A DNA stretch of 64,000 nt from Marsupella aquatica (taxonomy: Eukaryota; Marchantiophyta): contig OZ316894.1 of assembly GCA_973895155.1 (NCBI GenBank), positions 22,692,001 to 22,756,000 of the forward strand, in the 5' to 3' direction. The position numbers and the translations under genes are program-made. Shown here one piece after another: positions 42,101 to 52,574 of the stretch (position 1 is its first letter; each line of letters begins with the position of its first letter). The notes beneath the pieces are model-generated. The model saw only the letters and a list, made by a program, of their open reading frames with translations, was not told where the DNA came from and searched no databases.

Positions 42101-44651
42101 ACATGGTTTAGAGGCGACAGATTTACCGAAGATTTATGCGAAGACTTTTGGTCAAAGTCTGAATCTGGAGGAGTTGGGCTTCAAATCAATCATTGAGCTT
42201 GCCGGGCATTGGCAGGACATATTCCTATTGCAAGGACCAAAACCTGGTTGGATATGTCTCGTACCGTCTCAAGCCAACAGGCGGATCTTGAACACATTAC
42301 GAACGGGCCTCAGGTCCAGTGTGTTTTCTGTGTTAGTGGAGACTTACCCAGAAGGTTTGGATCCATTGGAATTCCTGCATCGGCTTCAGGAAGGTATGTC
42401 TGGAGAACTGTGGGACGTTCTGGAGGCAACTGGCTATATCTGCTCTGATGCGGAGAAAGCAGAGAGAACTCTCAGCTCTAGCACAAGCTCTGACTTCCAG
42501 TTGGTTGATTTTGAGGAAATCTGTCTCCTACTGGACGACATGATGGATTTTGTCCGCCTTGGATCCAATGAAGACGGCTCAGCAGTTGTAAAACTTCGAA
42601 ACGGAGAAGTTCCTTTGGTTGACTTGCTGGACTGCAAGCTGAACGAGGGTGACATGGGGAGTTTTGATGAGCTCTTTGTGAATCTCATGATGATAGCTGT
42701 AGATGTCACAGATACCTCCGGTGCTGAGGATGGCTCCTCTGTAAATGATGGGTTCATCAGTGTGGGTCGTGTGCAGTCGCTTGTCAAGAGTTTTGAAGGT
42801 AGCGGGGGCCTGAGGTTAGCACACTCACAAGAAACTGATTCTCTGCGATTGAAGTACGAGCTTTTATTGATATTGGGATGTCCAGAATACAGTGAGAGTG
42901 GATTAGCCTTAAACGAGCTGAGTAATGTCTATAAGGGTCGCACTGGACAAGAACTTGGTTCCAAGTCAAAGGTTAGGTCCCTTTTGCGTTCAATGCCTGA
43001 CATTGTGTCCAAGGATTCAGTTGTGGGTAACGTTGTCCAGTTACGTAAGACTCCCAAGAATTTACGAATCCTGTCTACCACGAGAGCTGGATTGAGACAA
43101 GTTCTGTTTTGGGCTTTGGTAAAAAATCCCGGCGGTATTTGGGCGAACCTTCTTGAAGGATGGTTCACTGATTTTTCCGGGGTGTCTCTGGCAGTTACCC
43201 TTCAAATGCACGGGTATGAAATGTCTAAAAGTAAGCCTTTCTTTCCAGTAAATGTTTTCCTGAGGGATATGAGTGACCTTTTGCAAAAGAAGTCTCAATC
43301 TTTGGAAGTTTACACGTGGGCTGGTGAGGTGAAAGATCCAATTCATAATGATGCAAGTCTTCTCGGCCTTTCTGAGTTGCTGATTCAGTATGACCCTCTC
43401 AAATTTGAACTGGCGGAGGTGTCTAAGAGGGAGGCAGAGCCAGTGGAAGAACTTGTGGATAAGTCTGTTCTGAAGGAAGATGACGGGCCCAAGGAAACAC
43501 ACACGGTCAATGATGCCGTTCTCGAGAAATCTCCACTGAAGGAAGCCAAAGGCGACGCAACAGCAGGCTGGGAGGAGAAACCCTCTTTTGATACGAGAAC
43601 GAAAGAAGGTAAAAGTGATAGAGAGTTGAAATTGGATCACCAGGGCGTAGACCAACCTTCTATGGAGCAAGAGAGCAGAAGGAAGGAGATACATTACGTA
43701 GAGTCTGGAGATGAGTTAGGCAGAGGGGCAATCGAGGGATCTGAAGGACTTAGGTGCACTGTGGAAAGCAAGTCTGCCGATGACTTAGGCAGTGGAGAAA
43801 TTGAGCGACCTGTAGGACAAGTGGGGATTGTGGAAAGCAAACAAGATTTTGAGCAAGTCTTGGATGTACCCACGAATGACCATACTTACGGGGAACAACG
43901 TCCAAACAGTAGTGGTAGAAATCAGCCTGGGAGTGGAGAAAATGAGCAAGGTGCTGAAGAGGATGAAAGTGGGTCTAAGGTGATAGGTGAACAACTCTCA
44001 GATAGTAATGATGAAGTTAGACCTGGCAGTGAAGAAAGTGAGGAAGATGCTGAAGAGGATGAAAGCCATGTCCCACAGATTAAGGGGGACCAGTTAAGAT
44101 CCGCGTCAGAGTCATACGCACAGTTACGTGTGGCACAAAAAGGGCCAAAAGTGAAGTTAGATGAACAATATTCAGATAGTGATGGTGAAGACGGATCTGA
44201 CAGCGGCGAGAATGAGGAAGCTGCTGACGAGGATGAAAGTCAGCTTCCACGCGTTGAAGGGGACCAGTTAAGATCCACTTCAGAATCTTATGCCCAGCTT
44301 CGTGTGACAGGCAAAGGGCCAAAAGTCAACTTAGATGAATGGCAGTTCACTGATTCAGAAGATGAAGAAGCGGAGGAAAGTGGAGAAGAGGAAGAAGAGG
44401 TAGACGAAGGAGAAGAAGAAGAAGAAGACGAAGAAGACGAAGATGAAGAAGACGAAGACGAAGAAGGAGAAGAAGGAGACGACGAAGAAAGAGATGAAGA
44501 TGATGAAAAGAATGCCAAGACTGCAAATACAATCCAAGAACCAGGGCACACTTTGCCAACTGATTCTTATGTAGGACCCAAAGTCAAGGAGGCAGGAAAA
44601 GATGTCAGCAGAGCACGCGTACTGCCAAATAAGGGTCTTCCTTGGAAGTAG
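39188..44651 (+). CDS. Repeat-rich acidic protein with six LOTUS/OST-HTH-like modules
   Basis: Two exons, 39188-41498 and 41938-44651. Donor GGTGAG and acceptor TTGCAG join in phase as AKGFGHLKIGSG, giving 1,674 codons plus stop. Residues about 57-230 are 27-residue repeats around SYRMDDDE. Residues about 350-550 carry YARVSVAGSE-like repeats. Six winged-helix-like modules follow in three pairs (about 562-720, 801-988 and 1071-1233). The first of each pair is LOTUS-like, for example GHGLEATDLPKIYAKTFGQS followed by LEELGFKSIIEL. The second begins R..LS..R.GLR..LF.AL. The C-terminal 440 residues are charged and include a Glu/Asp run (44357-44510). LOTUS domains of other proteins bind RNA or helicases. 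No NYN nuclease or helicase part is seen. Family assignment is moderate; gene structure is strong. Confidence 0.8.
39357..39880 (+). repeat. Coding minisatellite, 81-bp units
   Basis: Seven units encode (S)YRMDDDEND-P-PK-VGSSRKASSIR. The first five are spaced exactly 81 bp, starting near 39357, 39438, 39519, 39600 and 39681. The sixth has an insertion (DDDYDDGKDV). All keep frame within exon 1 of the LOTUS-like gene. Confidence 0.9.
41499..41937 (+). other. Intron of the LOTUS-like gene (439 bp)
   Basis: GTGAGC donor and TTGCAG acceptor; phase-1 junction. It is AT-rich relative to the exons and contains no recognised element. Confidence 0.85.
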
Positions 44652-46845
44652 TTGATACTCAGGATGGAAGTGATTGAGTATCTGTCACTCAAATGCACCA
44701 TCAGATCGGCTGCCAGTGACCGTCGTTTGAAACAAGGTGATGAGTAACGATGGTGACATCGAGCTGGTGAAAACCTACACTTGAGCTTGATGGAAGACTG
44801 GTCTGATAATAGAATGATGGCAGGGAGTGCTCGCATCTCCGGGAGCGACGCATTTCGAAAAATTCTACCGCCAAGTCATGGATGGTGACCAGAAGGTACT
44901 ACTCCCGAGTAGTTGCTCCGAAACCCTGACCGCTGGGATGAGAATACATAAAATAAATCTGCTGGATAATGATACATGTTAGTGTCCATTGAAGTGAAAT
45001 GTGGTATTAATACTGACTACCCATATTCCCAGGGATACCAAGTGCAGATATGAGCAATGGAGACGCCTTCTGATGAGAATATTTACCTCAATTGCTGTGG
45101 ATTTAGCATCAGACAATCTTGACTCGGCTGCTCGATGAACATTGTCTGCTCCACACTCAGAAGATCCATATTTGGAACAAAAAGCCGTTCAGTCAGCTTG
45201 GATATTCTCGGACTACACCTCGTTCCACTTGTGCTCCGACAAGTCACTGAAATCTGTAGTCTAGAATCCTCCATTCAATGCAGCTCGCAGGGGAATCGTC
45301 TCAGAATATCTGTGCATGCAAGTTTCCCCCAGTATTAGGAGAGAGAACTGTGGAATAAACTCAAGCTCTAGCATATGCTGTTTGCGCTCAGGGTCGCAAG
45401 ACCGAACTAACTTCGATCACTGCTGTGAGAGGAGGCCCTACGTAGTGAATTTTCAGCCAGAATATTCTGGAATCCTCTCCAATACGCGCTTTCATTGTCG
45501 AAGGTATTGTGTACTTTCGTGACTATTTCAATGCTGGGGAGATTCTCGAACAGGCAAGCTCTGCATCAGTTGCGAGGGTAAAGCGCTTTGGAACTTAGTA
45601 GAGTGTAAGTGTATGATTTCGCTACACCGTCCACTTCACGACTAGCTGATGAAACGAGCGCATCATAAGCTCAAGTGACTGATAATTATGATACCGAGAA
45701 AATTTGGTGTCATCTGTAGTGAGCAATTTTAGGGTTACAAGTTTTTAATACCATACCCTACTTAGGGGAAGGCAGCTGATGTAAGATTGAATTCCCTCCC
45801 CCTATGGAAAGCCGAAGAGGACTAATTGATGGCTGTAAATTACTCAGGATTGTACATGCTATTTTTGGGATTAGATGTTGTTCACAAAGCCTTTGAAGGA
45901 TTTTGGTTTCAGAGTATACTCCGGGTTGTGACGATGGACGATCACAAAATTACCCTTATTGAACTGAAATCTTACTATCGAAATTAAATTGCAAGCTTTT
46001 GTGAAGTCTCGTCTGTATCCAGTCTCTGGGTGAAACCATTTCACTTCAACCATAGTGCAGTTGGTGTATTGAGTGTCATTGTTGGACTCGAAGCCAAGAA
46101 AGCATGCATTGAACTACTGCTATGGTTTTGAAAAGATCCTAGAATGGTTGCCAGATCTACTCTGCATTGAAACTAGGCAACAGCCAAGCCTTACCATTAT
46201 ATCAAGAATATGTAACAAATCATATGTATACTCCAGTTGAGCGGAATTTTCAAGGCCAAAAAGAATATATAACCAAAATATCCTCTGCCATTCCCCAAAC
46301 CTACCCAGAGAGGAAAAAAAAGCACCTCTACATCAAGTCAATGGCAGGACGTGACATCGATACTACAAGCTTTGTTAGCAAACAGATTTTTCAGTTCTGG
46401 AAGTATATCAGGGACAGGAGTTGCATTTTCTTTGGATTTACCGAACACTAGTCAGGGACAGTGGATTCTCTTGACACTCACCAATCCGAGGGACCCTCAC
46501 GGACGAGTGTAACAAAGTGAGTCCCGAGAGAGAACCTCAGATGTGAAGACAGTAGTAGTTAGTTTGTTTCAGCTTGGGTACTGCTCTTTTCCCGGGCTGT
46601 CCGACAGTTGCTTGCCGTTTCATTAAATAGAATCTGATGTTCCAATAATGCAAACAAAGAAACGAACTTCAGCTCGTGTCTAACGTTCCCCTGCAGGCTC
46701 TACAGTAAGTGCCTCTGGAGGCAAGTCTTTCCACATTCTACAGGTTTCCATTGCTTGGATGCCTGTGCTAAATCTCACCGGTATACTGTACTTTGCAGGC
46801 AGCCATGGGCCAAGAACGAAGTTGGCAGTGAAGCAACTGTGTGAA
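44652..46845. other. Gene-free stretch
   Basis: The first part should be the 3' UTR of the LOTUS-like gene. Short frames on either strand show no resemblance to known proteins. Confidence 0.35.
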
Positions 46846-46849
46846 GGGA

Positions 46850-46881
46850 CGAAGGAAGGAAGGAAGGAAGGAAGGAAGGAG
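46850..46881 (+). repeat. (GGAA)n microsatellite
   Basis: About seven GGAA/AGGA units lie upstream of the Harbinger-type nuclease start codon, probably in its 5' flank or UTR. Confidence 0.9.
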
Positions 46882-46994
46882 AGGGGATTTGGTATTCAAG
46901 GGTGAACTCTCACTCGGAAATGGAATGGAACATTGTTTTTGCGCTTGAGTTTAAGTAAGCTGGTGCAGGCCTAAGGCAGAATAGCAGATTCGGC

Positions 46995-48410
46995 ATGGAT
47001 TTGAGTCTAGTGCTCATGCTCTCCAGCCTGCTGCAGTTGCAGGAGAGCATGGAGAACCCAACTGGGTCAGCAAATGCATCATCGCCTGCACCGCTCCTTT
47101 TCTTCACTCTCATCACCGTGCTCGCTCATGCTGCTGCCCTGTACGCCGAGACTTCAGGAGAGTACTGGGCATCACAAGACACACGAGCGTTTCGCGCTCT
47201 GATCACCGAGCAGATGTGGATGCTGGACCCCGGCATACGGGACACGCAATGGCGAAGCGCATATGGTGTTTCGTTTCCTGTTTTCGCAACCATCGTCGAT
47301 GAGGTCAAGCCCTTCATTCAGGAGGCCCAGGACTTCTATGGAGGAGCAGATACCATGCCCGCCGACGCTGCAGTTGGCATGGTGCTCTACAGGCTTGCGA
47401 GTGGTCACAATCTGAGACGAGTTGCTTCCGAGTACAAGACCGGGTCGGCAACAATCACGAAGTATACGGACTTGGTGACCAAAGCCCTGGCAACGAAGCT
47501 TTACTCCAAGTATATTCAAATTCCGACAGGACAAGCTCTCTTGGACATCATCAGTGCTTTCAGGGAGCATACCGGGCTCCAGAATATGTGTGGAGCAATT
47601 GATGGTAGCCACGTGAAGATCCACAAAAGGCCGGATAAAGAGTATTGTTCTGGCAACTATAAGGTATGCATGCTCCCCTTTCAGAGCAATGGGATTCGGC
47701 TTCGTGTTCTTTGGCCACTGACCTTAAGAAAGGCCAGTCCACAGGGCGATCATCACTTTTTGAATGCTGAAGGTTTTCTTGGAACTCATATCCGGTGCAT
47801 TGTCTGCTTCTTGTCTCAGTGCCGGCATCACTACTTTGCAGTTCTCGTGCAATTGGTTTGCGACCATCGCAAGCTATTCTGGGACGTGTGTTGCAGGGCT
47901 CCTGGCGGCACTGATGATGCCAGTCATTTGAGAGGGAGCTCTCTTTTCCAGAAGCTCATAGCTGGGGAGGTCCTTCTTGATTCGGTGGTTAGCATTAGGG
48001 GGAACCACATTCGACCCTATATTGTGGGTGATTGGGGATATCCTCTGCTTTCTTTTTTGCTCACACCTTTTACCGGGAATGGGTCCGGCACTTCAGCCCA
48101 GAATATTTTTGACGAGCGGTTGATGAAAGGACGAGCTGTGTGCGAGGAAGCTATAGGATTACTCAAGGGAAGATGGAAAATTCTTCAGAATTTGAACGTT
48201 GGCCTCAATTATGCGGCTCAGACTGTAGTGGCTTGCTGCGTGCTGCACAACATCTGTCTGATGAACGACGAGCCAGATCCTGCGTTGGCTCCAGATCCGA
48301 GCGAGAATGGTCCCATTGCAAGAGCACTGGATACTGAAAGGTCCTTCAACTATTTTGGAGAAAGTATGCGACAGGCAATCCTAGAGGATTTACAGGAGAG
48401 AGGTTCATAA
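46995..48410 (+). CDS. PIF/Harbinger-type DDE nuclease (ALP1/HARBI1-like), with in-frame intron
   Basis: The sequence is open for 471 codons from ATG 46995 to TAA. The core matches the DDE_Tnp_4 endonuclease family: MCGAIDGSHVKIHKRP (first Asp), IRPYIVGDWGYPLLSFLL (second Asp) and CEEAIGLLKGRWKIL (Glu). It also has KLFWDVCCRAPGGTDDASHLRGS and a C-terminal CCVLHNICL. Residues between NYK and CRHHYFAVLVQ do not fit the family. A GT (47664) to AG (47819) segment of 156 bp can be removed without changing frame, joining YCSGNYK to CRHHYFAVLVQ and giving about 419 residues. The N-terminus has a hydrophobic stretch (LLFFTLITVLAHAAALYA), then a helix-turn-helix-like region (RLASGHNLRRVASEYKTGSA). No partner Myb-like gene or terminal inverted repeats were found, so it may be domesticated. 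Confidence 0.85.
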   Translation: MDLSLVLMLSSLLQLQESMENPTGSANASSPAPLLFFTLITVLAHAAALYAETSGEYWASQDTRAFRALITEQMWMLDPGIRDTQWRSAYGVSFPVFATIVDEVKPFIQEAQDFYGGADTMPADAAVGMVLYRLASGHNLRRVASEYKTGSATITKYTDLVTKALATKLYSKYIQIPTGQALLDIISAFREHTGLQNMCGAIDGSHVKIHKRPDKEYCSGNYKVCMLPFQSNGIRLRVLWPLTLRKASPQGDHHFLNAEGFLGTHIRCIVCFLSQCRHHYFAVLVQLVCDHRKLFWDVCCRAPGGTDDASHLRGSSLFQKLIAGEVLLDSVVSIRGNHIRPYIVGDWGYPLLSFLLTPFTGNGSGTSAQNIFDERLMKGRAVCEEAIGLLKGRWKILQNLNVGLNYAAQTVVACCVLHNICLMNDEPDPALAPDPSENGPIARALDTERSFNYFGESMRQAILEDLQERGS

Positions 48411-50260
48411 TCCCAGTTTTCGTGTCCTACATTATTTGACTACGAGTCTCAGTGTGTGCGCGAGCCCCCTTGTAAGTCCTCTAAACTCACAAAGCAGTTT
48501 CTTGTCTAAGAGTGACATTGGATTTTCTCGCATTTAGGATTAATCTTGCTGCCGTCTATTTCGTCATCTCGAAGCGCTGACACATCAGGTCATCAGTTCT
48601 TGAAAACCCCTAATTCGGTAGCTGGCCAAGCCTGTGCTATGTACTTGAAATTCTCCGAATGTTCTCACATCTATTTGGAGTGATTTAATCCCTGCTGGAT
48701 TCTTGACAAGGACAAGTGTAGCGACTATATTGCCAAGATGTGCAACTTGTCTTTAACATTTTATTTTCATCAGCTTCCGCACTGTCTTTACCTTTCATGT
48801 CCTTACTACCTTACTCGATGCCTTCGAAAGCTAACACCGATTCAGACTGTTTCTCTTCATTATGTAAATGAGACAGGAAATTGTATGCACCAATTGAATG
48901 GACGGCCCTCTGTGCCACACAACAAGCAGCAATAGGACTCGCCACAATTGCTTTTCCAGACCGGTTTTAATCTGTCGTCCTATGCAGCTGCTCTGAGTTT
49001 CTTGGGGTCTTTGAATCAGCATTGAACTGGTAATGTCACAAGCCACCCTCGCCTGAATCCCCCCTTGCAAGATGTATCGTTCTTGGATGGAGCATAATGT
49101 CCATTGCCAGTTGTCTATCTGCTGACCCTGAGTTTTTGCTTCTGCACAGTCACTCTAATCTAGCTATGCTTTCTATGTGAATTTCCTGAATCTCTTTTCT
49201 CACAAGAAATTGCTGATCCTCGTACTTCAATGCTGGTGCTGTGCTCTTGCAATCCTTTTGACAGAATTGTATGGTTTCATTTCATTCTTCAGTCTAGGTG
49301 GCGCTTTGTGAGATGGGAACAATGGAATCGCCATTGTATGCAGAAACTTCTAAATACGAGAGGAGAATCTTAGACTGGAGGCCTAGTTTGGACTTCACAA
49401 ATTATAGTGGGGTGATGCTGTCAGAAGAGTAATAAGTCTCTTCCTTGCCAGTGTCATGTTGGAAACTTTTGCAGGTATTGTGTAGAGTTTCATGGCGTGC
49501 TCCAAATTTAAAACTGCAGCTTGCCAACTCCATCTGGAATCAGACACTCTTGTCTTACTCTTTTGGGCCTTTATTTGGATGTGGTCACATCAGGTTCTGA
49601 GGCTAGCTACATTAATCGAATCTTTTGCTGGAATCTAAACGCCTGACAAAATCCACCAGACAAAAGTTGAAGAAAGTTACTATTTTCTGTCTGTAACCCT
49701 GAGGATGAATGATGTGATCCTTTTCATGCAGTTGCGATGGAGGACAGCCAATTCCCACAGCCATACGTAAACCTCCTTTTTGATACTTCATCTAGAATGC
49801 CGTCAATGCTACCATCGAAACTGCTAATATTCGTTTCATCTAGAAGTTTGTCCTTGTTCGAATGAAATCCTTCCAGCCTTCATAATTTCCTGTGCTGTAG
49901 CATCTGTGCCAAATGGTGTCGTTGATGCCCTCACCGACTCATGTAAAACCAAACTTGAGACTGACGATTGTCAACGGAATAACGAGATGGTCGAATTCTT
50001 CGATGAAATTCTGGTTCACGCCATTCTTTCCCGAATGGTATTCCAGAGTATAGTTGGATTGTAACTTCGTTGGGATTGTGGATCTGGGTTGGGATTGTAG
50101 GGATTTATACCACAAGTACCTGGATACCCGTAGTTATACACTGCAGCTCGCATTATATATTGGACTTTTAGTTTCACTAGGAGCTGACTTGTCCACTTTT
50201 TACACTGTCCACCAGTAGCCCTTTCAGATGGGCATTTGTGCTGGGAAATTGGTGCAGTTC
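48411..50260. other. Gene-free stretch
   Basis: Probably begins with the 3' UTR of the nuclease gene. No other gene, RNA or element recognised. Confidence 0.35.
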
Positions 50261-50264
50261 GTTT

Positions 50265-50885
50265 GATCCACCACTAGCCATGACAAAAATCAGATGCACC
50301 ATAAATAGTATCCTTTCTTGAATTTGTGGAGCACTATGAAAGGGGAGATGGTGTAGTTAGTTTGATCCACCACTAGCCATGACAAAAATCAGATTTCACC
50401 ATAAATAGTATCCTTTCTTGAATTTGTGGAGCAATATGATGAACGGGGAGATAAAATGAAAATAAAGTGAAAAAGATAGAAGTCTTGGACACTTCACTCT
50501 TTTATATGGCTGGTGGTGTTTTATATGGCTAGTGGTGATTTAAGCCTGGTTCTCATCACTAGCCATGACAAAAATCAGATTTCACCATAAATAATATATT
50601 TTCTTGAATTTGTGGAGCAATATGGAAGGGGAGATAAGAATGAAAATAAAGGGAAAAAGATAGAAGTCTTGGACACTTCACTCTTTTATATGGTTAGTGA
50701 TGGTTTAAGCCTGGTTCTCACCACTAGCCATGACAAAAATCAGATTTCACCATAAATAGTATCTTTTTTTGAATTTGTGAAACAATATGGAAGGGGAGAT
50801 AAGAATGAAAATAAAGTGAAAAAGATAGAAGTCTTGGACACTTCCCCTTTTATATGGTTAGTGGTGGTTTAAGCCTAGTTCCCAA
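50265..50885 (-). repeat. Four direct repeats related to the LTR-like relics
   Basis: CCACTAGCCATGACAAAAATC followed by AGATTTCACCATAAATAGTA and GAATTTGTGGAGCAATATG occurs near 50269, 50369, 50548 and 50721. The last three are followed by GTGAAAAAGATAGAAGTCTTGGACACTTC-like sequence. The spacing grows from about 100 to about 175 bp because the first unit lacks that tail. The tail matches 4268-4300 in reverse orientation and 56093-56130 directly. Confidence 0.7.
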
Positions 50886-52230
50886 AGAAGCTACTCTTGT
50901 CCCCTGGCATTAAAATAGATGCCAGAGATTGAAGGGAAAGTGTATTTGAGTCTAGGAGTCCCTAAGAGTGCATTTATGGCACTGTCAGGCGTGCCTTTTT
51001 TGGGCTTTGAAGAGTGCTTTTATTCCCATTGATTGGGTTCCATGTAACACCACCACCGCCAACCGACCCCCCCCCCCCCCCCCCAATGTGAGGGGAAGAA
51101 ATAGATAGGTGCAGATTAATTAAAAGGTCAAAATTCAATCAGCCTTATAATCTCTGAGAATCTTGGGCAAAATCTGAATTCCCATCTCAACCTTTTGTGA
51201 TTTCAGGGTAATCCTCAATTTTTTTTGCTTCAAAAAGTGCTTATAGTACTCTCGTTGAACAGATAAAACGCTGTCCTTTTAATTACTATTACTATATAAC
51301 TCTCTCTAAGTGTGCACTCTCAAATTTGCACTTATTGATAAGTGGTTCCTCCGTCAGTGAGCAATCTGTGCTTTGGGACATAAATTTTACATCCCTGCCC
51401 TAGATTAGGTGTCCAACTCCAAAAGTACATTTTTACTCTACTAAGAAAGGGTGTGTACTTATCAGTAAGTAAATGTAATCTGATGGTCTGTGCGCTCACT
51501 GATAAGTGCACACACTTTCTTAGTAGTTTCCAAAATGCACTCGTCAAGGATTTTCCTCTTATAAAGTTGTCATTTAGCAAAATGATTCCAGGCCCGTTTG
51601 CTCATGCCTAGAAAGTACAAAGTCAATTCAGAATGAAAGGGGCGAACAGGATGCCTTGCTCTCTAACAGTTTTTGAGCTTATGGAGTGTGCGCTTAGAGA
51701 GAGCCTATTTTCTCATCTGCGGGCTGGGGGTGGGGGTGGGGGCGGGGTGTGAGGGTCGCATGGAGACCGTTCAACTTGTTCGGCACTCCTCCCTCAGTTC
51801 TCTGCCGTGTGCTCAAAACCATAAAAGCGGAAGAAAAGGGAAAAGCGGATATTCCTTTGCTTTGTGACTGGCTTCGAGCTTTTCTCGACATATTTTTTCG
51901 AGCTCTGTCTCTCTCTCGATAGGCCTCCGTCGCCTCACTCATCATCAGTCCGTCCCTCGTCTTGGCTTCACGATTGATTGGCGCGATTGATTTGAGCGAA
52001 ACCGCAATCGCTCTGGCTCAATTTCCCCCCCGCCGACTCATCGAGGCCACCACCATGTGCATCCCTGGGCCCGGAATTGGTCGGTTTTCTCAGGACTGCG
52101 TGGTTCCTGCTGCGTTTCTTTCTCCGTAGGAAGGAGAAGCGATTCGGAGGGACAGGTGAAGGATTTTTCCATCGCAGCGCACACGAAGGGCGGGGACGAT
52201 TTTCGGCCGCTGGGCTGAGCTTTATCGGGC
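50886..52230 (+). promoter_or_regulatory. 5' flank of the PIA-type gene, including a C18 run
   Basis: It contains a run of 18 C at 51067-51084 and diverged A/T-rich sequence. From about 51900 there is a CT-rich and GC-richer segment that may be 5' UTR. No coding similarity seen. The transcription start cannot be placed. Confidence 0.35.
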
Positions 52231-52560
52231 ATGCCACTGGGCCTATCTCCATAGCATCATGTAAACGCTGGAGTTGAATTTCGAACAAGGGTTTTGACGG
52301 TACCCCTGGCAGGGGCGAAAAGGATTGACGGAGTGATTGCATGCCACTGCGCCTATCGCCATAGCATCATGTAAACGCTGGAGTTCCAATTTCGAACAAG
52401 GGGTTGACGGTACCCCTGGCAGGGGCGAACAGGATTGACGGAGTGATTGCATGCCACTGGGCCTATCTCCATAGCATCATGTAAACGCTGGAGTTGCAAT
52501 TTCGAACAAGGGTTTTGACGGTACACTGGCAGGGGCGAAAAGGATTGACGGAGTGATTGC
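52231..52560 (+). repeat. Three 110-bp tandem units just before the PIA start codon
   Basis: Units 52231-52340, 52341-52450 and 52451-52560 each begin ATGCCACTG and contain ATAGCATCATGTAAACGCTG, TTCGAACAAGG, GACGGTACCCCTGGCAGGGG and GGATTGACGGAGTGATTGC. They differ by a few substitutions and small indels. The array ends 14 bp before the ATG. Each unit supplies two or more out-of-frame ATGs if transcribed. Confidence 0.9.
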
Positions 52561-52574
52561 AGGGAGTGGGCATA

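Noticed and set aside
44288-44559. Serine/leucine-rich open frames on the minus strand
   Set aside because: They are the antisense reading of the Glu/Asp-coding repeats in exon 2 of the LOTUS-like gene.
52231-52560. CRISPR-like array (regular repeats)
   Set aside because: Units are fully tandem at 110 bp with no unique spacers, next to a plant gene, and the window is eukaryotic.
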